In this document: positions 9,172-18,621 of the stretch, one piece after another
Layout: each line of letters opens with the position of its first letter
How positions within the stretch are numbered: position 1 is the first letter of the stretch
Assembly (NCBI GenBank): GCA_015490535.1
Contig: WFXP01000122.1
Coordinates: 1 to 34,455, forward strand
Origin: Gammaproteobacteria bacterium
GTDB lineage: Bacteria; Pseudomonadota; Gammaproteobacteria; Thiohalospirales; Thiohalospiraceae
Length of the DNA stretch: 34,455 bases
Direction of reading: 5' to 3'
The notes under the pieces: generated by a model
Told to the model about the DNA's origin: nothing
The model's database searches: none
The model's input: only the letters and a program-made list of their open reading frames with translations
Position numbers and translations under genes: made by a program

Positions 9172-12100
9172 CTACCTGCGCCTGCTGCGCCGCAGGCGTG
9201 AGAGCAGGCGGCGGGCCATCTCCCCGAACATCTCGGTCTGGGTGGGATGGGGATGGATGGCGTGGGCCACCTGCTCCAGGGTCATTTTCCCGGACACCAT
9301 CATCACCGCCTCGCCAATCAGCGTATCGGCGTGATCGGCCAGGAAGTGCACTCCGACGATACGCTGGCTGGCCTTGTCCGCCACCATCTTGATCATGCCC
9401 CGGGTCTCGTTGGTGATCATCGCCTTGGCATCGATGCTAATGGGCATCTTCACCTCCACGGCGTCGATCCCCTTGTCCCTGGCCTGCGCCACGGAGAGCC
9501 CCACGAAGGCCGCCTCGGGACGGGTGAAGATCACGCCGCAGTCCAGATCCTGATGGTATCTCATCTCCTCTCCCAGCAGGGTGGCAGCCGCGACGCGCCC
9601 CTGCTGGGCGGCGGTATGGGCGAGCATCAGGCCGCCGATCACATCTCCCACGGCAAAGATGTGCGGCACGCTGGTGCGGCAACGGGCGTCCGCCTTGATC
9701 ACCCCGTTCTCCACCTTCACCCCGGCCGCCTCCAGGCGGAGCGGCTCCAGCAAGGGCCGCTTTCCGGTGGCCATCAATACCCTGGCGCACTTCCGCTGGC
9801 GGCGTTTCCCGTCGGCATCCTCGTAGCTCACCGTCATGTTCCCCGGTTCGCCGTCGATATTCAGCACCTTGACGCCGGCGTGGATGGTCAGGTTGGGATC
9901 GTCGTTCAGCGCCGCGGTGAGCTCCCGGGCGATCTCCGGCTCCACCTCCGCGAGGATGCGCTCCTGCCCCTCCAGCAGGGTGACGCTGGTGCCGAAATCC
10001 TGGAAGATCTGGGCCATCTCCACGCCGATGGCGCCGCCACCGATCACCACCATCCGATCCGGTACTCCGTCGAGACTCCAGACCGTGTCCGAGGTCAGCA
10101 CGCCGCCGCTTGCCAGCCCCTCTTGCGCACCGGGGATGGGCGGCACGAAGGGGGGGGCGCCGGTGGCGATGACGGCGGCCCCGAAGGTGATGGTCTCCCC
10201 CTCCGAGCCGTTGCCCGGCCGGGCGCGCTCGTGGGGATTGGCGCTGTTTCCGGAGCTGTCCACGAACACCGCATGCTCGCTCTCGAAACGGGCAAAGCCC
10301 TGGATGACCTTGATCTTCACGCCGGTGTCGGTTTTGAGCGCCATCTCGCCACGGCTCTCCAGTATTGCGCGGCGGGTCTGCTCCAGCCTGTCCCAGTCCA
10401 GGGTGGCGCCGGTGGTCCCCTCGACACCCAGATGCCGGTCGTGGGCGCGGTCCCGGATACGGTCCGCCGCCGCACGCCACGCCTTCGAAGGGATACAGCC
10501 GCGCCACAGGCATTCGCCGCCGGGGAACGGGGCATCGTTGATCATCGCCACCCTGATACCATGGGAGGCCAGATCGCGGGCGCAATCCTCGCCGCCCGGT
10601 CCACCACCGATCACTACTACGTCGTAGTCCCACTCCCCTTCCGGGATGGCGGGCCCCGTTGGCCCCATCCACTCCTCGGGCTGCTCGATATTCTGCTTGA
10701 GGGTGTTCAGAAACTGCGCCACCTCGGCCCCGTTCACCACCCGGTGGTCGGCGGTGATGGTGAGCGGCATGCCCTCCGGTCCGGCGGTGGCGATGGCCAG
10801 GATGGCGGCGGTTCCCGGCGTGGGAATGGCGTCGAAATAGCTGACCCCCAGCATCCCCATGTTGGAGACCATGAAGGTGGGGTTGGCATACTCCTCCGGC
10901 GCGAGACGGCGCTTGCGGGCTCGCGCCACCAGATCGCCCCACGCCTCGTTGAGCTGTTCCAGGGTGCGGGATTCGCAGTTGCGCAACACCGGTACCACCA
11001 GCCCGCCACCCTCTGCGGAGACCGCCATGCCGATGTCCACGTTGCTGCGCTCCACCAGCCTGTCCACCGGCTGGTAGCACCAGTTGATGCTCGGGTGCCT
11101 TGCGATGGCCGTGGCGCACGCCTTGGCTATGGCCACGGTGACCGAGATCCCCTTCTTCCTGGCCGCCCGGAGCAGGGCTTCCGGCCGGGCATGTACCGTG
11201 ACATGGAAGGTGGGCATGGTCAGGGAGGCGCTCATGGAGGCGGAGACCGCCTTCTCCATGGCGTTCATGGGGCGTCCCTCGCCCGGCACCTGGATCTCCG
11301 GCAGGGGTCGGCCCGCCGGGGCCGTGGCTGCCGCCCCGGAACGGCTCTGCTGGACGTCGGAGCCGGTTATCGCGCCTTGCGGGCCGCTCCCCTTCAGCCC
11401 CTCCAGATCCACTCCCAGCTCCCCGGCCAGCTTGCGGGCGTATGGGGTCGCCCTGCCGCCGGCGGGCCTTGGCGCCGGAGCAGCGGCGCCCCTGGTGGCG
11501 GGGGCGGCGGGACGGTCGGTGGCCGGAGATCCGGTTTCCGGAGCGGAGGGCTTTCCGGCGGGCGCCGCCGGGGCGGCCGCCCCCTCTTCATGCACCACCT
11601 GTTCCGGCTTCTCCACCAGGTAGGCCATCGGCTCGCCCACGGCCACCACCGAATCCAGCGGCGCACGCGGCCCGGAGAGATACCCTTCCCGGAACACCTC
11701 CACATCCATGATGGCCTTGTCGGTCTCCACCGTGGCGACCACGTCACCGCGCTCCACCTTGTCGCCCAGACCTTTCTCCCAGCTCACCACCACTCCCTCG
11801 GTCATAGTGTCGGAGAGCTGGGGCATCCTGATTACGTGCAGGGTGCCCTCCGGTTGTCCGGCCGGGGTTGCCGCGTCGCCCTGCTCCGCTTCCGCCCCCT
11901 GGTCGGACGTGGCCGGCGGCTCTCCCGGCTCCGCCAAAACCGGTTCGGCCGGCGCCTCTTCCCCGGCATCTTTCACCTCCTCCGGAGAGGCCGCCAGCCA
12001 GGCGATGGGTTCGCCCACGGGAACGGTACCGTCCACCGGCGCCAGCGGGCCGGAGAGATATCCCTCCCGGAACACCTCCACATCCATGATGGCCTTGTCG

Positions 12101-12228
12101 GTCTCCACCGTAGCGATGATGTCACCGCGCTCCACCCGGTCACCGATCTGCTTCTCCCAGCTGACTATGACCCCCTCGGTCATGGTGTCGGAGAGCTGGG
12201 GCATCTTTATCGGGTACGGTTCAGCCAT
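9172..12228 (-). CDS. Fused dihydrolipoamide acyltransferase (E2) and dihydrolipoyl dehydrogenase (E3)
   Basis: A 1018-residue protein joining two pyruvate-dehydrogenase subunits. The ATG at 12228-12226 opens directly into the first lipoyl domain. Order: lipoyl 1 (lipoylated Lys45 in VETDKAIMD), acidic Pro-Ala linker, lipoyl 2 (Lys171 in the same motif), Pro-Ala linker, E1/E3-binding domain about 258-292 (ATPYARKLAGELGVDL), acyltransferase core about 310-515, then E3 from about 533: FAD GGGPGG at 541-546, redox disulfide Cys573/Cys578 in GGECLWRGCIPSK, NAD site VIGGGAIGVEMA, and the C-terminal HPHPTQTE His-Glu pair. The acyltransferase site reads DHRVVNG (His495, Asn499), where Asp is usual. 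It should pass acetyl from E1 to CoA and reoxidise lipoate with NAD in one chain. It is third in an operon after E1 alpha and E1 beta. Confidence 0.93.
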   Translation of the reverse strand: MAEPYPIKMPQLSDTMTEGVIVSWEKQIGDRVERGDIIATVETDKAIMDVEVFREGYLSGPLAPVDGTVPVGEPIAWLAASPEEVKDAGEEAPAEPVLAEPGEPPATSDQGAEAEQGDAATPAGQPEGTLHVIRMPQLSDTMTEGVVVSWEKGLGDKVERGDVVATVETDKAIMDVEVFREGYLSGPRAPLDSVVAVGEPMAYLVEKPEQVVHEEGAAAPAAPAGKPSAPETGSPATDRPAAPATRGAAAPAPRPAGGRATPYARKLAGELGVDLEGLKGSGPQGAITGSDVQQSRSGAAATAPAGRPLPEIQVPGEGRPMNAMEKAVSASMSASLTMPTFHVTVHARPEALLRAARKKGISVTVAIAKACATAIARHPSINWCYQPVDRLVERSNVDIGMAVSAEGGGLVVPVLRNCESRTLEQLNEAWGDLVARARKRRLAPEEYANPTFMVSNMGMLGVSYFDAIPTPGTAAILAIATAGPEGMPLTITADHRVVNGAEVAQFLNTLKQNIEQPEEWMGPTGPAIPEGEWDYDVVVIGGGPGGEDCARDLASHGIRVAMINDAPFPGGECLWRGCIPSKAWRAAADRIRDRAHDRHLGVEGTTGATLDWDRLEQTRRAILESRGEMALKTDTGVKIKVIQGFARFESEHAVFVDSSGNSANPHERARPGNGSEGETITFGAAVIATGAPPFVPPIPGAQEGLASGGVLTSDTVWSLDGVPDRMVVIGGGAIGVEMAQIFQDFGTSVTLLEGQERILAEVEPEIARELTAALNDDPNLTIHAGVKVLNIDGEPGNMTVSYEDADGKRRQRKCARVLMATGKRPLLEPLRLEAAGVKVENGVIKADARCRTSVPHIFAVGDVIGGLMLAHTAAQQGRVAAATLLGEEMRYHQDLDCGVIFTRPEAAFVGLSVAQARDKGIDAVEVKMPISIDAKAMITNETRGMIKMVADKASQRIVGVHFLADHADTLIGEAVMMVSGKMTLEQVAHAIHPHPTQTEMFGEMARRLLSRLRRSRRR

Positions 12229-12266
12229 GGGATTCGTTACGCTCCGGATGGGTTGTGGTTCAGGGT

Positions 12267-13247
12267 CTATCTGGAGAACTGGGCCAGCACTGCCTCCACC
12301 ACATCGCGGGCGGTGGGCAAAGCGGCCTTTTCCAGGCTGCGGTTGTAGGGGATGGGCACATTGACCGCGGATACCCGCAGCGGGGCGGCGTCCAGCTCGA
12401 AGAAACACTCCTCGTTGAGGATCGCCATCACCTCGGAGCCTACGCCGACGGCCGGCTCCGCCTCCTCCACTATGACGGCGCGGTGGGTCCTGGCGACGGA
12501 AGCGGCTATTCCCGCCCGGTCCAGGGGGTTCAGCGCGAAGAGATCCACCACCTCGGCCTCGATGCCATGCTCCCTGGAGAGCACCCCCGCCGCCTGCAGC
12601 GCCCAGTGCACCGAGATGTTGTAGCCAAACAGGGTCACGTCGCGCCCCTCGCGCACCACCTCGGAACCCTCCAGCGGGTGGAAGTACTCCCCATCGGGCA
12701 CCTCCCCCTTCAGGTTGTACATCAGCTCGTGTTCATTGATGAACACCGGATCCGCGCAGCGCACCGCCGACTTGAGCAGTCCGTAGGCCTGTTTCGGCGT
12801 GGAGGGGGTAACCACCCGCAGGCCGGCGACTCCCATGAACACCTTCTCCATGCGCGCCGAATGCTGGGCCCCCAGCTGGTGGGCGGTTCCGCCGGGGGAG
12901 CGCACCACGATGGGCGCCTCCAGCTGGCCGCCGGACATGTAGCGCACCTTGGCGGCGGTGTTGAAGATCTGGTCCATCGCCAGCCAGGCGAAGTTCACCG
13001 ACATGATCTCGATGATGGGCCGCACACCGAGGAACGAGGCCCCGATCCCGAGCCCGGTAAAGCCATTTTCCGAGATGGGGGTGTCGATCACGCGGTCCGG
13101 GCCATACTTTTCGTACAACCCCTTGGTGGCCTTGTAGGTGCCACCGGCCACCCCGATATCCTCGCCCATGCAGATCACCAGCGGGTCGTGGGCCATCTCC
13201 TCGTCGTGGGCGCGGCGCACCGCCTCCCAGTACATCAATTCCGCCAT
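12267..13247 (-). CDS. pdhB: Pyruvate/2-oxoacid dehydrogenase E1 beta subunit
   Basis: A 326-residue protein. The ATG 13247-13245 overlaps the TGA stop of the E1 alpha gene as TGATG, which both fixes the start and suggests translational coupling. It shows the transketolase-like pyrimidine-binding domain with GEDIGVAGGTYKATKGL, the conserved DTPISENGF segment (Glu60), VRSPGGTAHQLGAQHS, and a transketolase C-terminal domain from about 200. With E1 alpha it forms the thiamine-diphosphate heterotetramer that decarboxylates pyruvate and acetylates lipoate on E2. The E2-E3 fusion starts 38 bp downstream, so the set is an operon. Pyruvate is the likeliest substrate because the set sits beside fumC and has no branched-chain genes, but acetoin or another 2-oxoacid is not excluded. 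Confidence 0.92.
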   Translation of the reverse strand: MAELMYWEAVRRAHDEEMAHDPLVICMGEDIGVAGGTYKATKGLYEKYGPDRVIDTPISENGFTGLGIGASFLGVRPIIEIMSVNFAWLAMDQIFNTAAKVRYMSGGQLEAPIVVRSPGGTAHQLGAQHSARMEKVFMGVAGLRVVTPSTPKQAYGLLKSAVRCADPVFINEHELMYNLKGEVPDGEYFHPLEGSEVVREGRDVTLFGYNISVHWALQAAGVLSREHGIEAEVVDLFALNPLDRAGIAASVARTHRAVIVEEAEPAVGVGSEVMAILNEECFFELDAAPLRVSAVNVPIPYNRSLEKAALPTARDVVEAVLAQFSR

Positions 13248-14239
13248 CACCGCGCCCCCCCGTGAACCCAAGGATCGTTATCCGCCAGCACGTATCTCTC
13301 CAGCTCCTCCACCTTCGGCTCCGGCGACCGTTCGGCGAACGGGATGACCTCCTGTTCAATCTCCTCCAGGATCCCGGTATCCATCTCCCGGTACTCCTCC
13401 GCGCTCAGCTGGCCCGCCTCGATGAGCCGATCGCGCAGCATGATGATGGGATCGCGCTTGCTCCACTGGCGCTCCTCCTCCTTGGCCCGGTAGGCATTGG
13501 AGTCGGACATGGAGTGCCCGCGGTAGCGATAGGTCAGCAGCTCCAGGAAGTAGGGGCCCTTGCCGGAGCGCACATGCGCCACGGCCTCCCTGGCGGCGGC
13601 ATACACCTTCTCGATATCCTGGCCATCCACCTGGGCGGCCGGGATGTCATAGCCGCATACCCGCTTGTACTGTTCCACCACCGCGGTGGAGCGATCGATG
13701 CGGGTCCCGATGCCGTACAGATTGTTCTCGCACACGTAGAGCACGGGGAGCTGCCACAGGCTGGCCATGTTGAGCGCCTCGTGAAAGGTGCCCTGGTTGT
13801 TGGCCGCGTCCCCCAGGAAACAGATGGCGATCTCCTCCTCCCCCTTCAGCTTCAGGGCCTTGGCGATGCCGGCGGCAAGCGGAAACGGCCCCCCCACCAG
13901 CGCATAGCCGCCCATGAAGCGGTGCTTCACGTCGAATATGTGCATGGAGCCGCCGCGCCCCTTGCTGGAACCGGTCTCCTTGCCGAACAGCTCGGCCATC
14001 ACCTCCCTGGGATCCGCGCCGCACTTGATGGCATGCACATGGTCCCGGTAGCCGGTGATGACATAGTCCCGCCCCGGCCGGGCCGCCTCCAGAACGCCGA
14101 TGGCGCATGCCTCCTGGCCCGGATAGAGGTGGAGAAATCCACCTATCTTGCGCTCCACGTAGGCCTCGTAACAGCGCTCCTCGAAGCGGCGCGCATAGAG
14201 CATCTCGCGCAGCAGCCGTTTTTTGTCAGCGGCGTCCAT
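13247..14239 (-). CDS. pdhA: Pyruvate/2-oxoacid dehydrogenase E1 alpha subunit
   Basis: A 330-residue protein of the usual length for bacterial heterotetrameric E1 alpha. It begins MDAADKKRLLREMLYARRFEE, contains HLYPGQEACAIG, GYRDHVHAI and KGRGGSMH, and carries the thiamine-diphosphate site from GDAANNQG (143-150) to ENNLYG (Asn172-Asn173). The first motif is GDA rather than GDG, a variant I believe occurs in other E1 enzymes. YRYRGHSMSDSNAYR is the phosphorylation-loop region. It is the first gene of the minus-strand operon E1 alpha, E1 beta, E2-E3, and is divergent from fumC. A CCCCC-GAGCAA-GGGGG inverted repeat lies about 20 bases before its start on the leader, without a T-run. Confidence 0.93.
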   Translation of the reverse strand: MDAADKKRLLREMLYARRFEERCYEAYVERKIGGFLHLYPGQEACAIGVLEAARPGRDYVITGYRDHVHAIKCGADPREVMAELFGKETGSSKGRGGSMHIFDVKHRFMGGYALVGGPFPLAAGIAKALKLKGEEEIAICFLGDAANNQGTFHEALNMASLWQLPVLYVCENNLYGIGTRIDRSTAVVEQYKRVCGYDIPAAQVDGQDIEKVYAAAREAVAHVRSGKGPYFLELLTYRYRGHSMSDSNAYRAKEEERQWSKRDPIIMLRDRLIEAGQLSAEEYREMDTGILEEIEQEVIPFAERSPEPKVEELERYVLADNDPWVHGGAR

Positions 14240-14389
14240 CCGAACTCCCGTGGTTGCACCCCCCGAGCAAGGGGGCGTATAGCAGTCATAAAAACGCGTA
14301 TAATCGGCTTTTTGCGGTATCAGGTCAAGGCAACCGGGGGCGTGCGGGACCGGCTGCTTGTCATGCCGGACGGCAAAGGAGGGAGCGAT

Positions 14390-15787
<1,398 letters not shown>

Positions 15788-15812
15788 ATCGGCACCGTGG
15801 CAGATTGCGCCA

Positions 15813-16168
15813 GTACTCATTTAGCAAGATAATAATCAGGAAGGTCTTCCTCAAATCGTGTGGGTAAAATGGTAAATCATCCTTGACAGGCGGAATGCAC
15901 GCCGGAAGCTGGTCGGCAGCAGGGGATTGGGGAGAGTTTGGGACAGCCGGACCAGTTGCAATTGGCGCAGCTGGTGGATATCCGCCACTCCCCGGCCAGA
16001 CACCCCCAATCCCCACCTGGCTACCGAGTATGTGGCGCGCATTCCGCCTGTCAGGGATGAAGCCGCCACGCGGTGATTTACCATTTTACCCACACGATTT
16101 GAGGAAGACCCGATCAGGATTCAGCGTCCATCCAACTGAATCCTAATTTATTACCTTGGAAAGAGCAC
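15813..16168 (-). mobile_element. Foldback (MITE-like) element, family A copy 3
   Basis: About 356 bp. Ends GTACTCATTTAGCAAG and CTTGGAAAGAGCAC, both flanked by CA. The inner arms match copies 1, 2 and 4: TCTTCCTCAAATCGTGTGG against CCACACGATTTGAGGAAGA, and TTGACAGGCGGAATGC against its complement. The asymmetric insert (GCCGCCACGCGG) is in the right arm, giving the same orientation as copy 1. It lies between fumC and the 23-residue-repeat gene, 82 bp before the latter's start. A 87-codon open frame across it is a by-product of the palindrome. Confidence 0.86.
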
Positions 16169-16249
16169 CAGTATCTTTTCCGTATGGTATGATCGGCCCG
16201 CTGTTTAAAGGGAGAAACCGGGTAAATATCTGCTAAGGAGGGATCAAAC

Positions 16250-17653
16250 ATGTTCAACAATCACTACAAGGTGTTTTTCCCGGCGCTTGTCGCGCTGGTT
16301 GCCACCGGCATGGCGTCCGCCGAGGAGGGCGTTGATGCGGCCACCGCCATCCCCAATGCCAAACCGGGTGAGTGCTATGCCAAGGTGGTGATTCCGGCAC
16401 AGTACAAGACGGAGGCCGAGGAGGTACTTGTCAAGGAGCCTTCGGAGCGCATCGAGATCATCCCCGCCAAGTATGAGTGGGTGAAGGAGAAGGTGCTGGT
16501 GAAGGAGGCCTCGCAAAAGCTGGTCTCAGTTCCTGCCACCTACGAAACCGTAACCGAAAAGGTTGAGGTTCGTCCTGAGAGCCTGGTCTGGCTTACCAGC
16601 CTGCGCAACAATGCCCCGCAGGCCAGCCCGGCGCTGTTGGAGGCGGCCAAGAATGGCGGGGTGGATCTGGATGCGGCCACGCCCGGCATGTGTTTTCATG
16701 AGCACCGCATTCCGGCGAAATATGAAACCAGGACCGAACAGGTTCTGGTGAGTGAGGCCTCGGAGAGGGTGGAGGTCATCCCCGCCAAATATGAATGGGT
16801 GGAAGAGAAGGTGCTGGTGAAAGAGGCCTCGCAAAAGGAGGTGGCTGTACCGCCGGTCTATGAAACCATAACCGAAAAGGTGTTGGTTGAGCCAGCCAGA
16901 ACGGTGTGGAAGAAGGGGCGCGGGCTGATTGAAAAGATCGACAACACCACCGGAGAGATCATGTGTCTGGTGGAGATTCCGGCCAAATACAAGACCATCA
17001 CCAAGCGCGTACTCAAAACGCCGGCTTCCACCAAGGTTATTGAAATTCCGGCCCAGTACAAGACGGTAAAGGTGCGCAAGCTGGTATCCGCCCCTCAGGA
17101 GAAGCGCATCGAGATCCCGGCCAAATACAAGACCATTACGAAGCGGGTCCAGGTGTCTGAGGACGAATTTGTATGGCATGAAATACACAACAAGGAGCTG
17201 GATGCCAGCAGTCGAACCGGCAACCAGATCTGCCTGCAGAAGAGACCCGCCGTATACAAGACCGTAACCCGCCGTGTGGTGAAGACCCCGGCTGCCACCA
17301 AGACGGTGGAGATCCCTGCCCAGTACAAGGTTGTAAAGGTACGCAAGCTGGTATCCGCTCCCCAGGAGAAGCGCATCGAGATCCCGGCCAAGTACACCAC
17401 TATAACCAAACGAATCAAGATCTCCGATCAAAGGGTGGAGTGGCGCTCGGTATTGTGTCAGACTAATATGAAGCCGGAGATCATCACCCGGCTACAGCGT
17501 GCCCTCAAGGCTGCCGGATTTGATCCCGGACCTATCGATGGAGTGGTAGGCGCGGCCACCTTGCGGGCGGTCGGTAACTATCAGCGCGAAAAGGGGCTGC
17601 CAACCGGTGGACTTACCATGGATACGCTGAAGTCACTGGGGATAACAATATAG
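16250..17653 (+). CDS. Secreted protein of twelve 23-residue repeats with peptidoglycan-binding domain
   Basis: A 467-residue protein. AAGGAGGG precedes ATG 16250 at about seven bases, and residues 1-24 are a signal peptide (VALVATGMASA). The body is four modules, each running from a Cys to a Trp (42-114, 148-220, 239-309, 328-398). Each module holds three repeats of the type P-A-K-Y-x-T-x-T-K-R-V-L-V-K, with the prolines exactly 23 residues apart (49/72/95, 155/178/201, 244/267/290, 333/356/379). Residues about 406-464 are a PG_binding_1 domain (LQRALKAAGFDPGPIDGVVGAAT). I infer an extended beta-structured periplasmic or surface protein held to the cell wall. The repeat region is unrecognised. 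A lipoprotein paralogue lies at 31466-32608. Transcription probably ends at the 17871-17905 terminator. Confidence 0.85.
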   Translation: MFNNHYKVFFPALVALVATGMASAEEGVDAATAIPNAKPGECYAKVVIPAQYKTEAEEVLVKEPSERIEIIPAKYEWVKEKVLVKEASQKLVSVPATYETVTEKVEVRPESLVWLTSLRNNAPQASPALLEAAKNGGVDLDAATPGMCFHEHRIPAKYETRTEQVLVSEASERVEVIPAKYEWVEEKVLVKEASQKEVAVPPVYETITEKVLVEPARTVWKKGRGLIEKIDNTTGEIMCLVEIPAKYKTITKRVLKTPASTKVIEIPAQYKTVKVRKLVSAPQEKRIEIPAKYKTITKRVQVSEDEFVWHEIHNKELDASSRTGNQICLQKRPAVYKTVTRRVVKTPAATKTVEIPAQYKVVKVRKLVSAPQEKRIEIPAKYTTITKRIKISDQRVEWRSVLCQTNMKPEIITRLQRALKAAGFDPGPIDGVVGAATLRAVGNYQREKGLPTGGLTMDTLKSLGITI

Positions 17654-17870
17654 CAGCCAGCAAGAGGTGGACGGGGCCAACCGGCTGTGGGGTTCCCGGC
17701 TGGGCCGCGGAGGCGGCCCGGGAAACCGGCGGTCACGGAACGGAAAACGCCAGTCCGCCAAAGAGGCGCATGATCGTTTTTCGACGTAACGACGCGCGAA
17801 TTTCGAGGACCAGCTGAACGGTCAAGTTAGGGAAGAGGGTTTTCCTGTTCATCCCTCCCCCCCGAGGGAG
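17654..17870. other. Untranslated stretch between repeat-protein gene and terminator
   Basis: About 217 bp with no coding frame I can support. It ends in a strong intrinsic terminator, so it is either a long 3' untranslated region of the repeat-protein gene or holds a small RNA. I see no known RNA family motif in it. Confidence 0.3.
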
Positions 17871-17905
17871 AAGCCTCCCGCAGTCATGCTGTGGGAGGCT
17901 TTTTT
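17871..17905 (+). terminator. Strong rho-independent terminator
   Basis: AAGCCTCCC (17871-17879) pairs perfectly with GGGAGGCTT (17893-17901), continued inward by a G-T pair and CAG/CTG around a TCATG loop, and followed by a run of T. It serves plus-strand transcription arriving from the repeat-protein gene or from an unseen small RNA. Confidence 0.9.
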
Positions 17906-17929
17906 ATATTTTGGCAGAGCCATTGCTCA

Positions 17930-18015
17930 CTGACCGGGACAATTGGATGGTAAAGCGAGCCTCAGCAGGCGGTCGGGCGCTGAATTGAGGCTTTGCCATC
18001 GATCGTCTTGATTGT
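17930..18015 (-). repeat. Hairpin repeat, family C copy 1
   Basis: GACAATTGGATGGTAAAGC pairs imperfectly with GCTTTGCCATCGATCGTC, and AGCCTCA pairs with TGAGGCT inside. Read on the minus strand it contains GCCCGACCGCCTGC and, further on, ATTGTCCCGGT. The same two blocks, similarly spaced, occur on the plus strand at 24733-24778, which suggests a dispersed repeat of unknown nature. The rest of the gap down to holC holds a GCAGGCTG/CAGCCTGC hairpin at 18063-18088 and nothing coding. Confidence 0.5.
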
Positions 18016-18198
18016 TGCCGGGTTACCCACCACCAATATGTGCCGCGTCCAGGATCTCAAAGGCAGGCTGGAGCAAGGCGCAGCCTGCGGGCGAGGGTCG
18101 CTCCACCGGCAGAAATACACGGACCGGACGGAGGATGGAGTGGCAGCATGGGATCTGGCCTGTCTCCCCGGGTTGTGCCGGTAATCTGCCCGGTCGAT

Positions 18199-18621
18199 TC
18201 AATCGATGCTGTGATGGACCAGGGGGTATCCCCGCTCCTGATAAAAGCGGTAGCGCTGGCGCCCTCTATCTCGCCGTTGCGGATCCTGGTCCACGATCTC
18301 CGCCAGCCGCCGGAAACGGCTGAAGCAGGTGGGGATGTCATCTGCCAGATTGATCAGCAGATCGCTCTCTGCAGCCGGTTCGCTGCCGCAACCGATCAGC
18401 ACCGGCACCTCCTCCCCGGCCTGGGCAAGGCTGTGGGGGATGAAACTGCCGGGCCGGAAGGTCCAGAGCAGCTGATCCAGCTGCTCCGCCTGCTCGGGGG
18501 TGGCACTGTTGAGATGGACCCGGTAGCCGGCGCGGAAAGCCTTTTCCGCAAGGCGGCAGGCAAAACGCTCGCGGCCGGAGGCGTCGCTGGTTGCCAGGAT
18601 ATAGAAATCCACCTGGGTCAC
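18199..18621 (-). CDS. holC: DNA polymerase III chi subunit
   Basis: A 140-residue protein, close to the length of E. coli HolC (147). It starts with GTG 18621-18619, which overlaps the pepA stop as GTGA; this is the usual arrangement of the pair in gammaproteobacteria. The N-terminus VTQVDFYILATSDASGRERFACRLAEKAFRAGYRV, read with its first codon as Met, and the later segments LLWTFRPGSFIPHS and PVLIG fit the chi family: the beta-alpha-beta fold that binds SSB and, through psi, the clamp loader. RFYQERGYPLVHHSID is the C-terminal helix end. It is translationally coupled to pepA. Confidence 0.9.
   Translation of the reverse strand: MTQVDFYILATSDASGRERFACRLAEKAFRAGYRVHLNSATPEQAEQLDQLLWTFRPGSFIPHSLAQAGEEVPVLIGCGSEPAAESDLLINLADDIPTCFSRFRRLAEIVDQDPQRRDRGRQRYRFYQERGYPLVHHSID

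Noticed and set aside
9247-12348. A 1033-codon plus-strand frame opposite the E2-E3 gene
   Set aside because: It is a GC-rich antisense shadow: low-complexity His/Gly/Arg-rich translation with no domain, opposite a gene with clear motifs.
14259-14275. CCCCC-GAGCAA-GGGGG inverted repeat before E1 alpha as a terminator
   Set aside because: The stem is only five pairs with no T-run in either direction, so it is not enough to call.
13262-14389. The very long open frame that runs into fumC from 13262
   Set aside because: It is antisense to the pyruvate dehydrogenase E1 alpha gene. The FumC family begins at ATG 14390, with an excellent ribosome site right before it.
16400-17450. The repeated DNA in the 16250-17653 gene as a tandem repeat array or CRISPR-like locus
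   Set aside because: The repeats are in frame at 69-base spacing, vary at synonymous sites and encode the 23-residue protein repeat, so they are protein repeats.
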